Shown piece by piece: positions 24,274-32,761 of a stretch of 64,000 bases of DNA. The notes under the pieces are model-generated. The model did not search any database. It had not been told where the DNA came from and worked only from the letters and a program-made list of their open reading frames with translations. The DNA comes from Rhizobium sp. (GTDB lineage: Bacteria; Pseudomonadota; Alphaproteobacteria; Rhizobiales; Rhizobiaceae), in NCBI GenBank assembly GCA_002796995.1, contig PEKW01000002.1, positions 62,001 to 126,000 of the forward strand, written 5' to 3'. Within the stretch, counting starts at the first letter, position 1. Each line of letters opens with the position of its first letter. The translations under genes and the position numbers were made by a program.

Positions 24274-24555
24274 ATGGCCGATACGACCGCCGGCATCCCG
24301 CCACGCTACCTGCGCACGCAGGAAGCTGCCCGCTTCCTCGGACTGTCCGAGCGCACGCTTGAGAAGCACCGCACCTACGGCACCGGCCCGGCCTATCGGA
24401 AGCTCGGCGGCCGAGTCGTCTATTCCATCGACGATCTCCAGACCTGGGCCAATCGCGGCCTCGTCAGCTCCACCTCCGATCCGCGCGGCACGGTGCTTCC
24501 CGCCAAGCGGCAGGAGCCCTCGGATCGCCGCTTCGCCGGCCGCCAGCCGCGCTGA
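24274..24555 (+). CDS. RdfS-like excisionase / MerR-type HTH protein
   Basis: This 93-aa protein has a winged-helix (HTH_17/AlpA-like) domain: RYLRTQEAARFLGLSERTLEKHRTYGTGPAYRKLGGRVVYSIDDLQTWAN (about 9-59). Such small basic proteins act as recombination directionality factors and/or transcription factors. In ICEMlSymR7A RdfS is made under FseA control and promotes excision and tra gene expression; the gene order here (fseA, then this gene, then replication and traF genes) matches. ACGGAGG precedes the ATG. A second AlpA-type protein lies near the integrase at 59.8 kb, so which of them directs excision is unclear. Confidence 0.75.
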   Translation: MADTTAGIPPRYLRTQEAARFLGLSERTLEKHRTYGTGPAYRKLGGRVVYSIDDLQTWANRGLVSSTSDPRGTVLPAKRQEPSDRRFAGRQPR

Positions 24556-24566
24556 GACGACCGGCC

Positions 24567-25454
24567 ATGTCGTTCCACCCCCACCATCGCGAGGAGCGCG
24601 CGCAGCTCGATCTGTTCCGGGCGCTGCCCGGCGATCTCGCGCCGCGCGACGCGCAGGACCTCATGGCCTATCCGTTCTTCTCGCTGGCCAAGTCGAAGCG
24701 CCTGACGCCGATCGACTTCAAGGCGGGCTCGGTGAAGATCCGTGTCGAAGCCGTGCCCGAACATGGCATGGCCACGATCTGGGACGCCGATGTCCTCATC
24801 TGGGCCGCCTCCCAGATCGTCGAAGCACGCGATGTCGGCCTGCGTCCGTCGCGCCTGATGGCCACCACCCCCTATGAAATTCTGAACTTCATCGGCCGCG
24901 GCGTGTCGCTTCGCGACTACGACCGGCTGAAGGCTGCGCTCGACCGGCTGCAGTCGACCACGGTCGCGACCTCGATCCGCCAGCCCACTGAGCGGCGGAT
25001 GCACCGTTTCTCCTGGATCAACGAATGGAAGGAGCGCGCCGATCACCGCGGCCGCCCGCTTGGCCTCGAGCTGATCCTCCCCGACTGGTTTTACGGCGCC
25101 GTCCTCGATGACGCGCTCGTGCTGACGATCGACCGCAAATACTTCGATCTCACCGGGGGTCTGGAGCGCTGGCTCTACCGGCTGGTGCGCAAGCACGGCG
25201 GCAAGCAGGAGTTCGGCTGGAGCTTCGACTTCCCCCACCTCCATGCCAAGTCCGGCAGCCTCTCGCCGCTCAAACACTTCGCCTACGACCTGCGCGACAT
25301 CGTCCGCCGCCAGCCGTTGCCGGGCTATCGCCTGACCATCGAGCAATGCGTCGGCGGTCCCGAAATCCTGTCCTTCGTACCCATCGATCCCGACGCGCTC
25401 GGCATCCCGCGCCGACGCCGCCGCTCGACAACTCGCCCTGGGGATAAGCTGTGA
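24567..25454 (+). CDS. repA: RepA-type (RPA superfamily) replication initiator
   Basis: This 295-aa protein is of the RPA replication-initiator family found on alphaproteobacterial plasmids and ICEs. Recognisable blocks are LMAYPFFSLAKSKRLTPIDF, VLIWAASQIVEARD, YDRLKAALDRLQSTTVATSIR, LTGGLERWLYRLVRKHGG and SPLKHFAYDLRDIV. It should bind iterons to open an origin. Three iteron-like repeats begin 7 bp after its stop and a DnaA-box-like sequence overlaps its 3' end, giving a compact initiator-origin unit. The start lies 11 bp after the excisionase stop, so both are probably co-transcribed. Confidence 0.9.
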   Translation: MSFHPHHREERAQLDLFRALPGDLAPRDAQDLMAYPFFSLAKSKRLTPIDFKAGSVKIRVEAVPEHGMATIWDADVLIWAASQIVEARDVGLRPSRLMATTPYEILNFIGRGVSLRDYDRLKAALDRLQSTTVATSIRQPTERRMHRFSWINEWKERADHRGRPLGLELILPDWFYGAVLDDALVLTIDRKYFDLTGGLERWLYRLVRKHGGKQEFGWSFDFPHLHAKSGSLSPLKHFAYDLRDIVRRQPLPGYRLTIEQCVGGPEILSFVPIDPDALGIPRRRRRSTTRPGDKL

Positions 25455-25660
25455 ATCATCTCGTGCTATCAGGGACCGGCACTATCGTGCCATCGGGGAC
25501 CGGACTCTCGTGCTATCGGGGACCGGAATCGCCGATTCCTCGCGCTGAATCAGCAGCTTGCGAGCCCCGTAACTTATCTAACCTAGATTCCTACGGAATC
25601 TTTCTAACGGAACCCGGTTTTCCGCGCCGTGTGGACGAGTCCCCGATTGCCGGGAGACCG
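25439..25660 (+). other. Putative replication origin (oriV) of the element
   Basis: The region between repA and parA combines TGGGGATAA at 25439-25447 (one mismatch from the DnaA box TTATCCACA on the other strand), three iterons at 25461-25526, and a relatively AT-rich stretch at 25565-25615. That stretch contains the dyad AGATTCC-TAC-GGAATCT. Initiator, iterons and parA side by side are typical of plasmid origins. Confidence 0.6.
25461..25526 (+). repeat. Three 19-bp iterons
   Basis: Copies start at 25461, 25485 and 25508: TCGTGCTATCAGGGACCGG, TCGTGCCATCGGGGACCGG and TCGTGCTATCGGGGACCGG. Period is 23-24 bp, about two helix turns, with at most two differences between copies. They follow repA directly. 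Confidence 0.85.
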
Positions 25661-25662
25661 TC

Positions 25663-26301
25663 ATGATCGTCGCGTTCCTCAACCAGAAGGGCGGCGTCGG
25701 AAAGACGACGCTGGCGCTGCATCTCGCCGGTGAATGGGCGCGAGGCGGCAAGCGTGTCACGCTGATCGACGCCGATCCGCAAGGGTCAGCGCTCGACTGG
25801 TCGCAGCAGCGCAGCCGGGAGGGATTGGAGCGGCTATTCGGTGTTGTCGGCCTGGCGCGCGACACGCTCCACCGCGAAGCGCCGGAGCTGGCGCGCGACG
25901 TCGATCATGTCGTCATCGACGGACCGCCGCGTGTCGCCAGTCTGATGCGCTCGGCGCTGCTCGCCGCCGATCTCGTGCTGATCCCGGTGCAGCCATCCCC
26001 TCTCGACGGCTGGGCGTCGGCCGAGATGCTGACGTTGCTCAGCGAAGCGCGCATCTACCGGCCGGAGCTTGCCGCTCGCTTTGTGCTGAACCGTTGCGCG
26101 GCGCGGACCGTGCTCGCTCGCGAAACCGCCGAAACGCTCGCGGAGCACGATCCGCCGCCGCTCCTGACCACCATCGGTCAGCGCATCGCTTTCGCTGATG
26201 CCGTGCAGACCGGGCGGCTCGCGGCCGAGCAGGACGCGACATCGCCCGCCGCGCGGGAGATCGCCGCGCTCGCCGCCGAGATCTTGAGGATCGGGGCATG
26301 A
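25663..26301 (+). CDS. parA: ParA-family partition ATPase
   Basis: This 212-aa protein is of the small ParA (type Ib-like) class. The deviant Walker A is KGGVGKTT at residues 9-16, followed by LIDADPQGSALDW (switch I region) and VVIDGPPR (Walker B). It has no N-terminal HTH. ParA moves DNA by cycling on the nucleoid together with a centromere-binding partner. The next ORF overlaps by 4 bp and is a candidate partner. Its place after repA and the iterons shows that this ICE carries a plasmid-style maintenance unit. Confidence 0.93.
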   Translation: MIVAFLNQKGGVGKTTLALHLAGEWARGGKRVTLIDADPQGSALDWSQQRSREGLERLFGVVGLARDTLHREAPELARDVDHVVIDGPPRVASLMRSALLAADLVLIPVQPSPLDGWASAEMLTLLSEARIYRPELAARFVLNRCAARTVLARETAETLAEHDPPPLLTTIGQRIAFADAVQTGRLAAEQDATSPAAREIAALAAEILRIGA

Positions 26302-26552
26302 GCGAGCGGTCCCCTAAACGCAGCTTCGTGGCCCGCCCGGCCGATCCGGAAAGCTGGGTCAAGGTGCCAGACCGTCCGTCGCCGCGCGCGGAGGCCGCCG
26401 CCGACTTCACTGCCAGGCTCACGATCGACGTCACGGCCGACATGCGCGGCCGGATCAAGATCGCCGCCTTCCAGCGCGGCCAGACCGTCGCCGACATGCT
26501 GCGCGCGCTGTTCGAGCGCGAATTCCCACCATCCCAAGGAGATGACCGATGA
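26298..26552 (+). CDS. Small ParG/RHH-like protein downstream of parA
   Basis: This 84-aa protein has a flexible basic N-terminus (residues 1-35, rich in P, R and S) and a C-terminal block ARLTIDVTADMRGRIKIAAFQRGQTVADMLRALFEREF. That block fits a ribbon-helix-helix fold like ParG and other centromere-binding proteins: a strand, then two helices. It overlaps the parA stop by 4 bp and is followed by a 4-bp overlap with the DUF2840 gene, so it is in one operon. The role as ParA partner is inferred from fold and position. Confidence 0.7.
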   Translation: MSERSPKRSFVARPADPESWVKVPDRPSPRAEAAADFTARLTIDVTADMRGRIKIAAFQRGQTVADMLRALFEREFPPSQGDDR

Positions 26553-27067
26553 CCGGCCTTACCGCCGCATCCGCGCGCGCCAGCCGCGCCGCCGGATTGC
26601 CGCCTGAAGATCTCACCCAGGTCGAACTCGTCTGGATCGAGAAGCAGATCGAGCACTGGATCCGCTTCGGCCGCGAGGTGCGCGAACAGGTCCTCGATCG
26701 TCGTCGCCGCATCCTCTTCTTCCCTCCCGGCACGACCTTCGCGCTGGTGCGCTGGGCCGCGAACGAGCGCGGCACCGTGCTCTCCCGCCTTGACATCCTG
26801 CGCGCGGTCGGTCCTGGCGAACCTTGCCAGACGGTCCCGACCGTGACGCCTGGCGGCGACATCCTGCTACGCGTCGACGGCTGGCCGAAGGTGGAGCGCA
26901 TGCTCCAGCTCATCGACGCCATTGAGGCCGTTCGTATCGATCCCGTCGAAGTCGCGCCCGATCACTGGCGGCACGTTCACAACCGTCTTGCCGTCGGCGA
27001 GGCGCCGCGCGCCTACACGATGCAGCGCCATCGCGTCTTCCTCCTGACGCGGAGGATCGGCGCATGA
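26549..27067 (+). CDS. DUF2840 family protein
   Basis: This 172-aa protein has the features of DUF2840, an ICE-restricted family: LTQVELVWIEKQIEHWIRFGREVREQ, RRRILFFPPGTTFALVRWAANERGT and EPCQTVPTVTPGGDILLRVDGWPKVERMLQLIDAIEA. Function is unknown. It regularly sits between parA and traF in rhizobial and sphingomonad conjugative elements, as here, with 4-bp overlaps on both sides. No signal peptide or membrane segment is seen. Confidence 0.9.
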   Translation: MTGLTAASARASRAAGLPPEDLTQVELVWIEKQIEHWIRFGREVREQVLDRRRRILFFPPGTTFALVRWAANERGTVLSRLDILRAVGPGEPCQTVPTVTPGGDILLRVDGWPKVERMLQLIDAIEAVRIDPVEVAPDHWRHVHNRLAVGEAPRAYTMQRHRVFLLTRRIGA

Positions 27068-27609
27068 CGCGGCTCGGCTACGCCATCACCACGACGGCTG
27101 CCGTGTCGTTGCTCGGCATCCTGTCGCTCGTGTCCTTTGCGCCAAAGCTGATCTGGAATGCGTCGGCCAGCACACCGATCGGCCTCTACGCCATCGCGCC
27201 AGACCCGTCCCCGGAAGTCACCGATCTGGTCGCGGTACGCCCGCCCGAGCCGCTCGCGAGCTTTCTCGCCGAGGGCGGTTATCTGCCGCGCGGCGTGCCG
27301 CTGATGAAGCACGTCGTTGCGCTTCCTGGCCAACGGGTTTGCAGGACCGGCCTCGCGATCACCGTCGACGCCGTGCCGATGGGCGATGCGCTCGATCGCG
27401 ATCGTCGCGGCAATCCGCTGCCCGCCTGGCAGGGCTGCCGCGTCATCGCTGAGGGTGAGCTGTTCCTGATGAACTGGCAAGTCCCCGACAGCCTCGACGG
27501 CCGCTACTTCGGCCCGCTTCCCGCCTCCGCTGTGATCGGCCGGGCCATCCCCCTCTACACCGACGAGGACGGCGATGTCCGCTTCGTCTGGCGCGCGCCG
27601 CTGCGGTGA
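27064..27609 (+). CDS. traF: TraF, S26-family conjugal transfer signal peptidase
   Basis: The N-terminal hydrophobic segment (about 8-27) of this 181-aa protein anchors it in the inner membrane. Catalytic Ser36 is in SASTPIGLY and the general-base Lys82 in GVPLMKHVVALPGQRV, the S26 serine/lysine dyad. C-terminal GPLPASAVIGRAIPLY is also typical. In RP4-type systems TraF cleaves and cyclises the TrbC pilin; trbC is present at 34.3 kb. It overlaps the DUF2840 stop (ATGA). In ICEMlSymR7A traF lies downstream of rdfS, comparable with the order here. Confidence 0.92.
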   Translation: MTRLGYAITTTAAVSLLGILSLVSFAPKLIWNASASTPIGLYAIAPDPSPEVTDLVAVRPPEPLASFLAEGGYLPRGVPLMKHVVALPGQRVCRTGLAITVDAVPMGDALDRDRRGNPLPAWQGCRVIAEGELFLMNWQVPDSLDGRYFGPLPASAVIGRAIPLYTDEDGDVRFVWRAPLR

Positions 27610-27654
27610 AGGCGTGCCCATCCCCAATCTCACCGCGATCCCAAGGAGGAAATC

Positions 27655-28002
27655 ATGTCTCTAATCGGTCAATTCACACGCGACGATAGTGGCTTCATCG
27701 GCCATTTGGAGACGCTCCTGCTGCACCAGGACATCATCATCATTCCGGCCGAGTCATCCGACGCCGAGAATGCGCCGGATTTCCGCGTTCACGTCTTCGA
27801 CGGCATGAACAACGAACCCGGCGCCGAGATCGGCGCTGGCTGGAAGCGCACCGGCGAGAAGGCCGGCGACTACGTCTCGCTGCAGCTCGACGATCCGACC
27901 TTCAGCCAGCCGATCCGCGCCAATCTGTTCCAGTCGGCCGACGACAAGTCCGCCTGGGGCCTTCACTGGAACCGCCCGCCCAAGCGTAGCGAGCGGGACT
28001 GA
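27655..28002 (+). CDS. DUF736 family protein (copy 2)
   Basis: This 115-aa DUF736 protein differs from the 22.1-kb copy by an insert after ENAPDFRVHVF. Shared landmarks are IGQF near the start, PGAEIGAGWKR, and YVSLQLDDPTFSQPIRANLF. AAGGAGG lies 6 bp before the ATG. It stands between traF and the transglycosylase genes, inside the transfer region, so a link with conjugation is likely although no function is known for the family. Confidence 0.9.
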   Translation: MSLIGQFTRDDSGFIGHLETLLLHQDIIIIPAESSDAENAPDFRVHVFDGMNNEPGAEIGAGWKRTGEKAGDYVSLQLDDPTFSQPIRANLFQSADDKSAWGLHWNRPPKRSERD

Positions 28003-28005
28003 ACG

Positions 28006-28770
28006 ATGCCGGCCCGCCGCCATCGCGCTGTCGTCGGACGGTATCCTACCGTCCGGCGCACGGCCCTCCTTCTCCTTTCCGGCCTGCTGGTCGCCGCGCC
28101 GCTTTGCGCCAACGTGAATGCGCAGACCGTGTCGACCGAGCAGCCCTCTCGCGTCGATCGCTACGCCGCCTTCATCGCCGAGGCCGCGCGGCGGTTCGGC
28201 GTTCCCGAGCATTGGATTCGTGCGGTCATGCGCGTCGAGAGCGCCGGCGACATGCGCGCGATCTCCTCGGCCGGAGCGATGGGCCTCATGCAGATCATGC
28301 CCGCGACTTGGGCCGATCTGCGCGCTCGCCATGGTCTCGGCAGCAATCCCTACGATCCACGCGACAACATCATGGCGGGCGCGGCGTATCTGCGCGAGAT
28401 GCATGATCGCTACGGCTCGCCGGGCTTTCTGGCGGCCTATAATGCCGGTCCCGGCCGCTACGAGGAATATCGCACGACCGGTCGCCCTTTGCCGGCCGAA
28501 ACGCGCGCCTATGTCGCTGCTCTCGCGCCAATCATCGGCGCAAGCGATCTTGCTGCCACCGTCACGGTGGCGACCGCCGATCCGCTCGCCTGGACTCGTG
28601 CGCCGCTCTTCATCGTGCAGGTCGATAGCAGCGCTGGTGCAGTTCAGCGGCAGCGGGACGGCGATCCGGCCGCACCCTCTGCGCAGGAGTCCACGCGCGA
28701 TCCGGTCCTGCCTGCACCGCCATCGGACGGCCTATTCGTGGCGCGAACCGATACTGCGGCGCCGCGATGA
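28006..28770 (+). CDS. Lytic transglycosylase (VirB1/TraL-like)
   Basis: This 254-aa SLT-domain protein has an N-terminal signal peptide (hydrophobic TALLLLSGLLVAAPLCANVNA). The catalytic Glu78 lies in MRVESAGDMRAISSAGAMGLMQIMPATW, followed by the GSNPYDPRDNIMAGAAYLREM and FLAAYNAGPGRY blocks. It locally opens peptidoglycan in the periplasm for assembly of the conjugation channel. The C-terminal 60 residues are a proline-rich tail. It starts 3 bp after the DUF736 stop. Confidence 0.9.
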   Translation: MPARRHRAVVGRYPTVRRTALLLLSGLLVAAPLCANVNAQTVSTEQPSRVDRYAAFIAEAARRFGVPEHWIRAVMRVESAGDMRAISSAGAMGLMQIMPATWADLRARHGLGSNPYDPRDNIMAGAAYLREMHDRYGSPGFLAAYNAGPGRYEEYRTTGRPLPAETRAYVAALAPIIGASDLAATVTVATADPLAWTRAPLFIVQVDSSAGAVQRQRDGDPAAPSAQESTRDPVLPAPPSDGLFVARTDTAAPR

Positions 28771-29014
28771 GGGGCTTCGCACTTCATGCGGCATTGTCGG
28801 GCTCTGGCGTGGATTTGGCGTCAGAGGCGGGAAGAGCAGGCAGCACAACCGAACGATGGCGAGATAAAAGCGCGCGATGTGCGGCTTGGTGCGGTCGTGT
28901 GTTTTCAGAGGTTTATGGCGCATTGGCGCGAGGTGCGCCTGAATGGCGCAGCCTGCGCATCCGCCATTTCGCCAAGGATTTCCGCGCGATTGCGCGATGT
29001 GCGGGGCCTCGGCC
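28771..29014 (+). other. Candidate origin of transfer (oriT) region
   Basis: This is a 244-bp interval immediately upstream of the relaxase gene. It holds the inverted repeats GGCGC-GAGGT-GCGCC (28925-28939) and GCGCA-GCC-TGCGC (28946-28958) and a 13-bp direct repeat GCGCGATGTGCGG at 28872-28884 and 28992-29004. Dyads beside a relaxase gene are typical of oriT. No nic site can be named from sequence alone. Confidence 0.45.
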
Positions 29015-30754
29015 ATGAGCGGCGAGGACGATTTCCGCATCCGGCCGGGCCGCATCCGATCCACCCGCGCACAACAGGCACGGCCCTTCATCGCCCAGGC
29101 GCTGGCGGCCGCCCAGCGCGCCGGCGGCAGCGTCTCGCGCTCCGGCAAGATCAGCTCGGGCAACCGCTCGCGGTTCGGCCGCGGCCAGCGCGCGACGGTG
29201 CAGGCCAATCGCCTGCTCACCAGCCGATCGCGCAACACGGTGATCAAGACGCGCGTCGTCCGGCACACCGCTCGCGCCGCCCCACTCTCCGCCCACCTCA
29301 GCTATCTCCGGCGCGAGGGCGTCACCCGGGATGGTGAGAAGGCCCGGCTGTTCGGACCGGAGACTGAGGACGCCGACCCCAAGGCTTTCGCCGAGCGCGC
29401 CCACGACGATCGCCACCACTTCCGCTTCATCGTCTCGCCGGAGGACGCGGTCGAGATGTCCGACCTCAAGACCTATGCCCGCGACCTGATGGGGCAGATG
29501 GAGAAGGACCTCGGCACCAAGCTCGACTGGGTCGGCGTCGATCACTGGAACACCGATAACCCGCACGTCCATATCATCCTGCGCGGGCGCACCGATGACG
29601 GCCAGGACCTCGTCATCTCGCGCGACTACATCAAGGAAGGCATGCGCGCCCGCGCGCAGGATCTCGTCACCCAGGAGTTGGGGCCGCGCACCGATCACGA
29701 GATACGCCGCAATCTCGAACGCCAGATCGAGGCCGAGCGGTGGACCAACCTCGATCGCCAACTTGCGCGAGACAGCTATAGCACCGGGGTCGTCGATCTC
29801 GCGCCGCACCCTGACCGCCAGCCCGACGAATTCCATGCGATGAAGCTCGGCCGGCTGCGGAAGCTGGAGACGCTCGGCCTCGCCGACCAGATCGGCCCCG
29901 GCCAATGGGCCGTATCCGAGAATGCCGAGGTGACGCTGCGTGAGCTGGGCGAGCGTGGCGACATCATCAAGCGCATTCATCGCGGCCTGACCGAACGCGG
30001 CATCGAACGGGGCGCCGCCAGCTATGTGCTTGCCGGCGAGAGCATCAACGATCCCGTCATCGGTCGGTTGGTTGATCGCGGTCTCGACGACGAGCTGAAG
30101 GGCACGGCCTATGCCGTGGTCGACGGTACGGACGGGCGAACCCACCACATCAAGCTGCCCGACCTCGACGCCGCCGGCGACAGCGCGCCGGGTTCGATCG
30201 TGGAGCTGCGCAAATTCGACGACGCGCAGGGACGCAGGCGCGTCGCCCTCGCCGTCCGCTCCGATCTCGACATCTCCGCCCAGGTCAACGCGACCGGCGC
30301 GACCTGGCTCGACCGCCAGGCGATCGCCCGCGATCCCGTCGCGCTCGGCGGCGGCGGGTTCGGGGCGGAGGTTCGCCAGGCGATGGACCGGCGGGCCGAT
30401 CATCTCGTCAGGCAGGGCCTCGCCGAACGGCAAGCGCGCGGTGTCAGCTTCTCGCCGGGCCTGATCGACACGCTGCGGCAGCGCGAGGTGGAGGTCCTGG
30501 GCGAAAAGCTCGCGACCGAGACCGGGCGCCAGTTCTCCAAGGCCGCGACGGGCGAGTATGTGGCGGGCACCTATCGCCAGCGCTTCACGCTCGCTTCCGG
30601 CCGCTTCGCCATGATCGACGACGGCCTCGGCTTCCAGCTCGTGCCCTGGTCGCCGTCGCTCGAAAAGCAAATCGGCCAGCACGTCTCCGGTGTGTCGCGC
30701 GGCGCCGGTGGCGTCGACTGGAGCTTCGGCCGCAATCGCGGCCTCGGCATGTAG
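29015..30754 (+). CDS. DUF3363 relaxase (VirD2/RlxS-like)
   Basis: This 579-aa relaxase nicks oriT and leads the transferred strand. A candidate catalytic Tyr97 lies in LSYLRREGVTRDG. The metal-binding histidines are H134-H135 in DDRHHFRFIVSPEDA and H184/H186 in NPHVHIILRG, which is motif III. The C-terminal DUF3363 part extends to the end (WLDRQAIA, AMDRRADHLVRQGLAERQ). I chose the ATG at 29015 (MSGEDDFRIRPGRIR), the usual start of the family; upstream in-frame codons translate to oriT-like sequence. The coupling protein gene follows 25 bp later. Confidence 0.92.
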   Translation: MSGEDDFRIRPGRIRSTRAQQARPFIAQALAAAQRAGGSVSRSGKISSGNRSRFGRGQRATVQANRLLTSRSRNTVIKTRVVRHTARAAPLSAHLSYLRREGVTRDGEKARLFGPETEDADPKAFAERAHDDRHHFRFIVSPEDAVEMSDLKTYARDLMGQMEKDLGTKLDWVGVDHWNTDNPHVHIILRGRTDDGQDLVISRDYIKEGMRARAQDLVTQELGPRTDHEIRRNLERQIEAERWTNLDRQLARDSYSTGVVDLAPHPDRQPDEFHAMKLGRLRKLETLGLADQIGPGQWAVSENAEVTLRELGERGDIIKRIHRGLTERGIERGAASYVLAGESINDPVIGRLVDRGLDDELKGTAYAVVDGTDGRTHHIKLPDLDAAGDSAPGSIVELRKFDDAQGRRRVALAVRSDLDISAQVNATGATWLDRQAIARDPVALGGGGFGAEVRQAMDRRADHLVRQGLAERQARGVSFSPGLIDTLRQREVEVLGEKLATETGRQFSKAATGEYVAGTYRQRFTLASGRFAMIDDGLGFQLVPWSPSLEKQIGQHVSGVSRGAGGVDWSFGRNRGLGM

Positions 30755-30779
30755 CCCAATCAAGAAAGGAGTGCCCGCC

Positions 30780-32753
30780 ATGTCGGCGACCAAGATCCTC
30801 TGGGGCCAGATTCTCACCGTCTTCCTGATCGTGCTCATGACGACCTGGGCGGCGACGCAGTGGACGGCCTATCGCCTCGGCTTCCAACCGCAGCTCGGAC
30901 TCCCCTGGTTCGAACTGGCCGGCTGGCCGATCTACTATCCGCCCGCCTTCTTCTGGTGGTGGTACTTTTACGATGCCTATGCGCCGCCGATCTTCATCGA
31001 GGGCGCTTATATCGCGGCGTCTGGCGGCTTCATCTCCATCGCCGTCGCGATCGGCATGTCCGTCTGGCGGGCGCGTGAGGCCAAGAATGCCGAGACGTTC
31101 GGTTCCGCCCGATGGGCGGTCGCCCCCGAAGTGAGCGCCGCCGGCCTCTTAGGCGCGGATGGCGTGGTACTCGGGAAGTTCGATCGCGACTATCTCCGCC
31201 ATGACGGTCCCGAGCATGTGCTGTGCTTTGCGCCCACGCGTTCCGGCAAGGGCGTCGGCCTCGTGGTTCCGTCGCTGCTGACTTGGCCGGGCTCTGCCAT
31301 CGTCCATGACATCAAGGGGGAGAACTGGACGCTCACCGCCGGCTATCGCGCACGGCATGGTCGCGTGCTGCTATTCGATCCGACAAATGCGAAGTCGGCC
31401 GCCTACAATCCGCTGCTCGAGGTCCGCCGCGGCGAATGGGAGGTCCGCGACGTCCAGAACATCGCCGACATCCTGGTCGACCCGGAAGGGTCGCTGGAGA
31501 AGCGGAACCACTGGGAGAAAACCAGCCATGCGCTGCTGGTCGGCGCGATCCTGCACGTCCTCTACGCCGAGGCCGACAAGACCCTAGCCGGCGTCGCCGC
31601 CTTCCTCTCCGATCCCAAGCGGCCGATCGACTCGACGCTGGCCGCTATGATGAAGACCGCCCATCTCGGCGAGGCCGGCCCCCATCCGGTGATCGCCAGC
31701 GCCGCGCGGGAGTTGCTGAACAAATCCGACAACGAGCGCTCCGGCGTGCTGTCGACCGCCATGTCGTTCCTCGGCCTATACCGCGATCCCGTGGTGGCGG
31801 AGGTCACACGCCGCTGCGACTGGCGCATCGTCGATATCGTCGGCGGCAAGCATCCGACGACCCTCTACCTCGTCGTGCCGCCGTCGGACATCAACCGGAC
31901 CAAGCCGCTGATCCGTCTGATCCTCAATCAGATCGGCCGGCGGCTCACGGAGGATCTGAAGGCGAAGGGCAACCGCCATCGCCTTCTCCTGATGCTCGAC
32001 GAATTCCCGGCGCTCGGCCGCCTCGACTTCTTCGAGAGCGCGCTCGCCTTCATGGCGGGTTACGGCCTCAAAGCCTTCCTCATCGCCCAGTCGCTAAACC
32101 AGATCGAGAAGGCCTACGGGCCCAACAATTCGATCCTCGATAACTGCCATGTGCGCGTCAGCTTCGCGACCAATGACGAACGGACCGCCAAGCGGGTCTC
32201 GGACGCGCTCGGCACCGCGACTGAGATGCGCGCGATGAAGAACTATGCTGGTCATCGCCTGTCGCCATGGCTTGGCCACATGATGGTCTCGCGCTCGGAA
32301 ACCGCCCGGCAACTGATGACGCCCGGCGAGATCATGCAACTTCCGCCGTCCGACGAAATCGTCATGGTCGCCGGCACCCCGCCAATCCGCGCGAAGAAGG
32401 CGCGATACTATGAGGATCGCCGGTTTCAGGAGCGCATCCTGCCGCCGCCGAACCTCGTCAAGTCGATAACGGCTCGGCCGGACGACTGGAGCACGCTGCC
32501 CCTTCCGGTGACGCCGACGGTGGCGATGACCACCAGCGGCGGTGAATCGGAGGATGAGGATACGACCGACTCCGAGCGCCGGCACCAGCCAGAACTGAGC
32601 CGCTCGAAACCCGTCGAGCCTAAGCAACCCATCGAGAACGAGTTCGAGATCGATCCCTGCGACGACGCCGCACGTCTCTCGCGGATGAATCAGACCTTGC
32701 GCCAGGTCGCACGCCAAGCCTCGCTCGATCCCGGCGACGGCATCGATCTTTAG
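30780..32753 (+). CDS. traG: VirD4/TraG type IV coupling protein
   Basis: This 657-aa inner-membrane ATPase delivers the relaxase-DNA complex to the secretion channel. Two or three N-terminal membrane segments are visible (about 5-25, 45-65 and 78-98). Walker A is PTRSGKGVG at about 152-160 and Walker B is MLDEFPALGRLDFFE with D407/E408. YGLKAFLIAQSLNQIEKAYG is the conserved C-terminal motif. The acidic C-terminal tail is variable, as in other TraG proteins. AAAGGA lies 9 bp upstream of the ATG. Confidence 0.95.
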   Translation: MSATKILWGQILTVFLIVLMTTWAATQWTAYRLGFQPQLGLPWFELAGWPIYYPPAFFWWWYFYDAYAPPIFIEGAYIAASGGFISIAVAIGMSVWRAREAKNAETFGSARWAVAPEVSAAGLLGADGVVLGKFDRDYLRHDGPEHVLCFAPTRSGKGVGLVVPSLLTWPGSAIVHDIKGENWTLTAGYRARHGRVLLFDPTNAKSAAYNPLLEVRRGEWEVRDVQNIADILVDPEGSLEKRNHWEKTSHALLVGAILHVLYAEADKTLAGVAAFLSDPKRPIDSTLAAMMKTAHLGEAGPHPVIASAARELLNKSDNERSGVLSTAMSFLGLYRDPVVAEVTRRCDWRIVDIVGGKHPTTLYLVVPPSDINRTKPLIRLILNQIGRRLTEDLKAKGNRHRLLLMLDEFPALGRLDFFESALAFMAGYGLKAFLIAQSLNQIEKAYGPNNSILDNCHVRVSFATNDERTAKRVSDALGTATEMRAMKNYAGHRLSPWLGHMMVSRSETARQLMTPGEIMQLPPSDEIVMVAGTPPIRAKKARYYEDRRFQERILPPPNLVKSITARPDDWSTLPLPVTPTVAMTTSGGESEDEDTTDSERRHQPELSRSKPVEPKQPIENEFEIDPCDDAARLSRMNQTLRQVARQASLDPGDGIDL

Positions 32754-32761
32754 GAGGCACC

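Noticed and set aside
26298..27067. Toxin-antitoxin pair after parA
   Set aside because: The small protein fits a ParG/RHH partner and the second is DUF2840, an ICE family not known as toxin.
28913..30838. 641-aa open frame on the minus strand opposite the relaxase
   Set aside because: It is a GC-bias shadow of the relaxase frame; the translation has no family resemblance while the plus strand has clear relaxase motifs.
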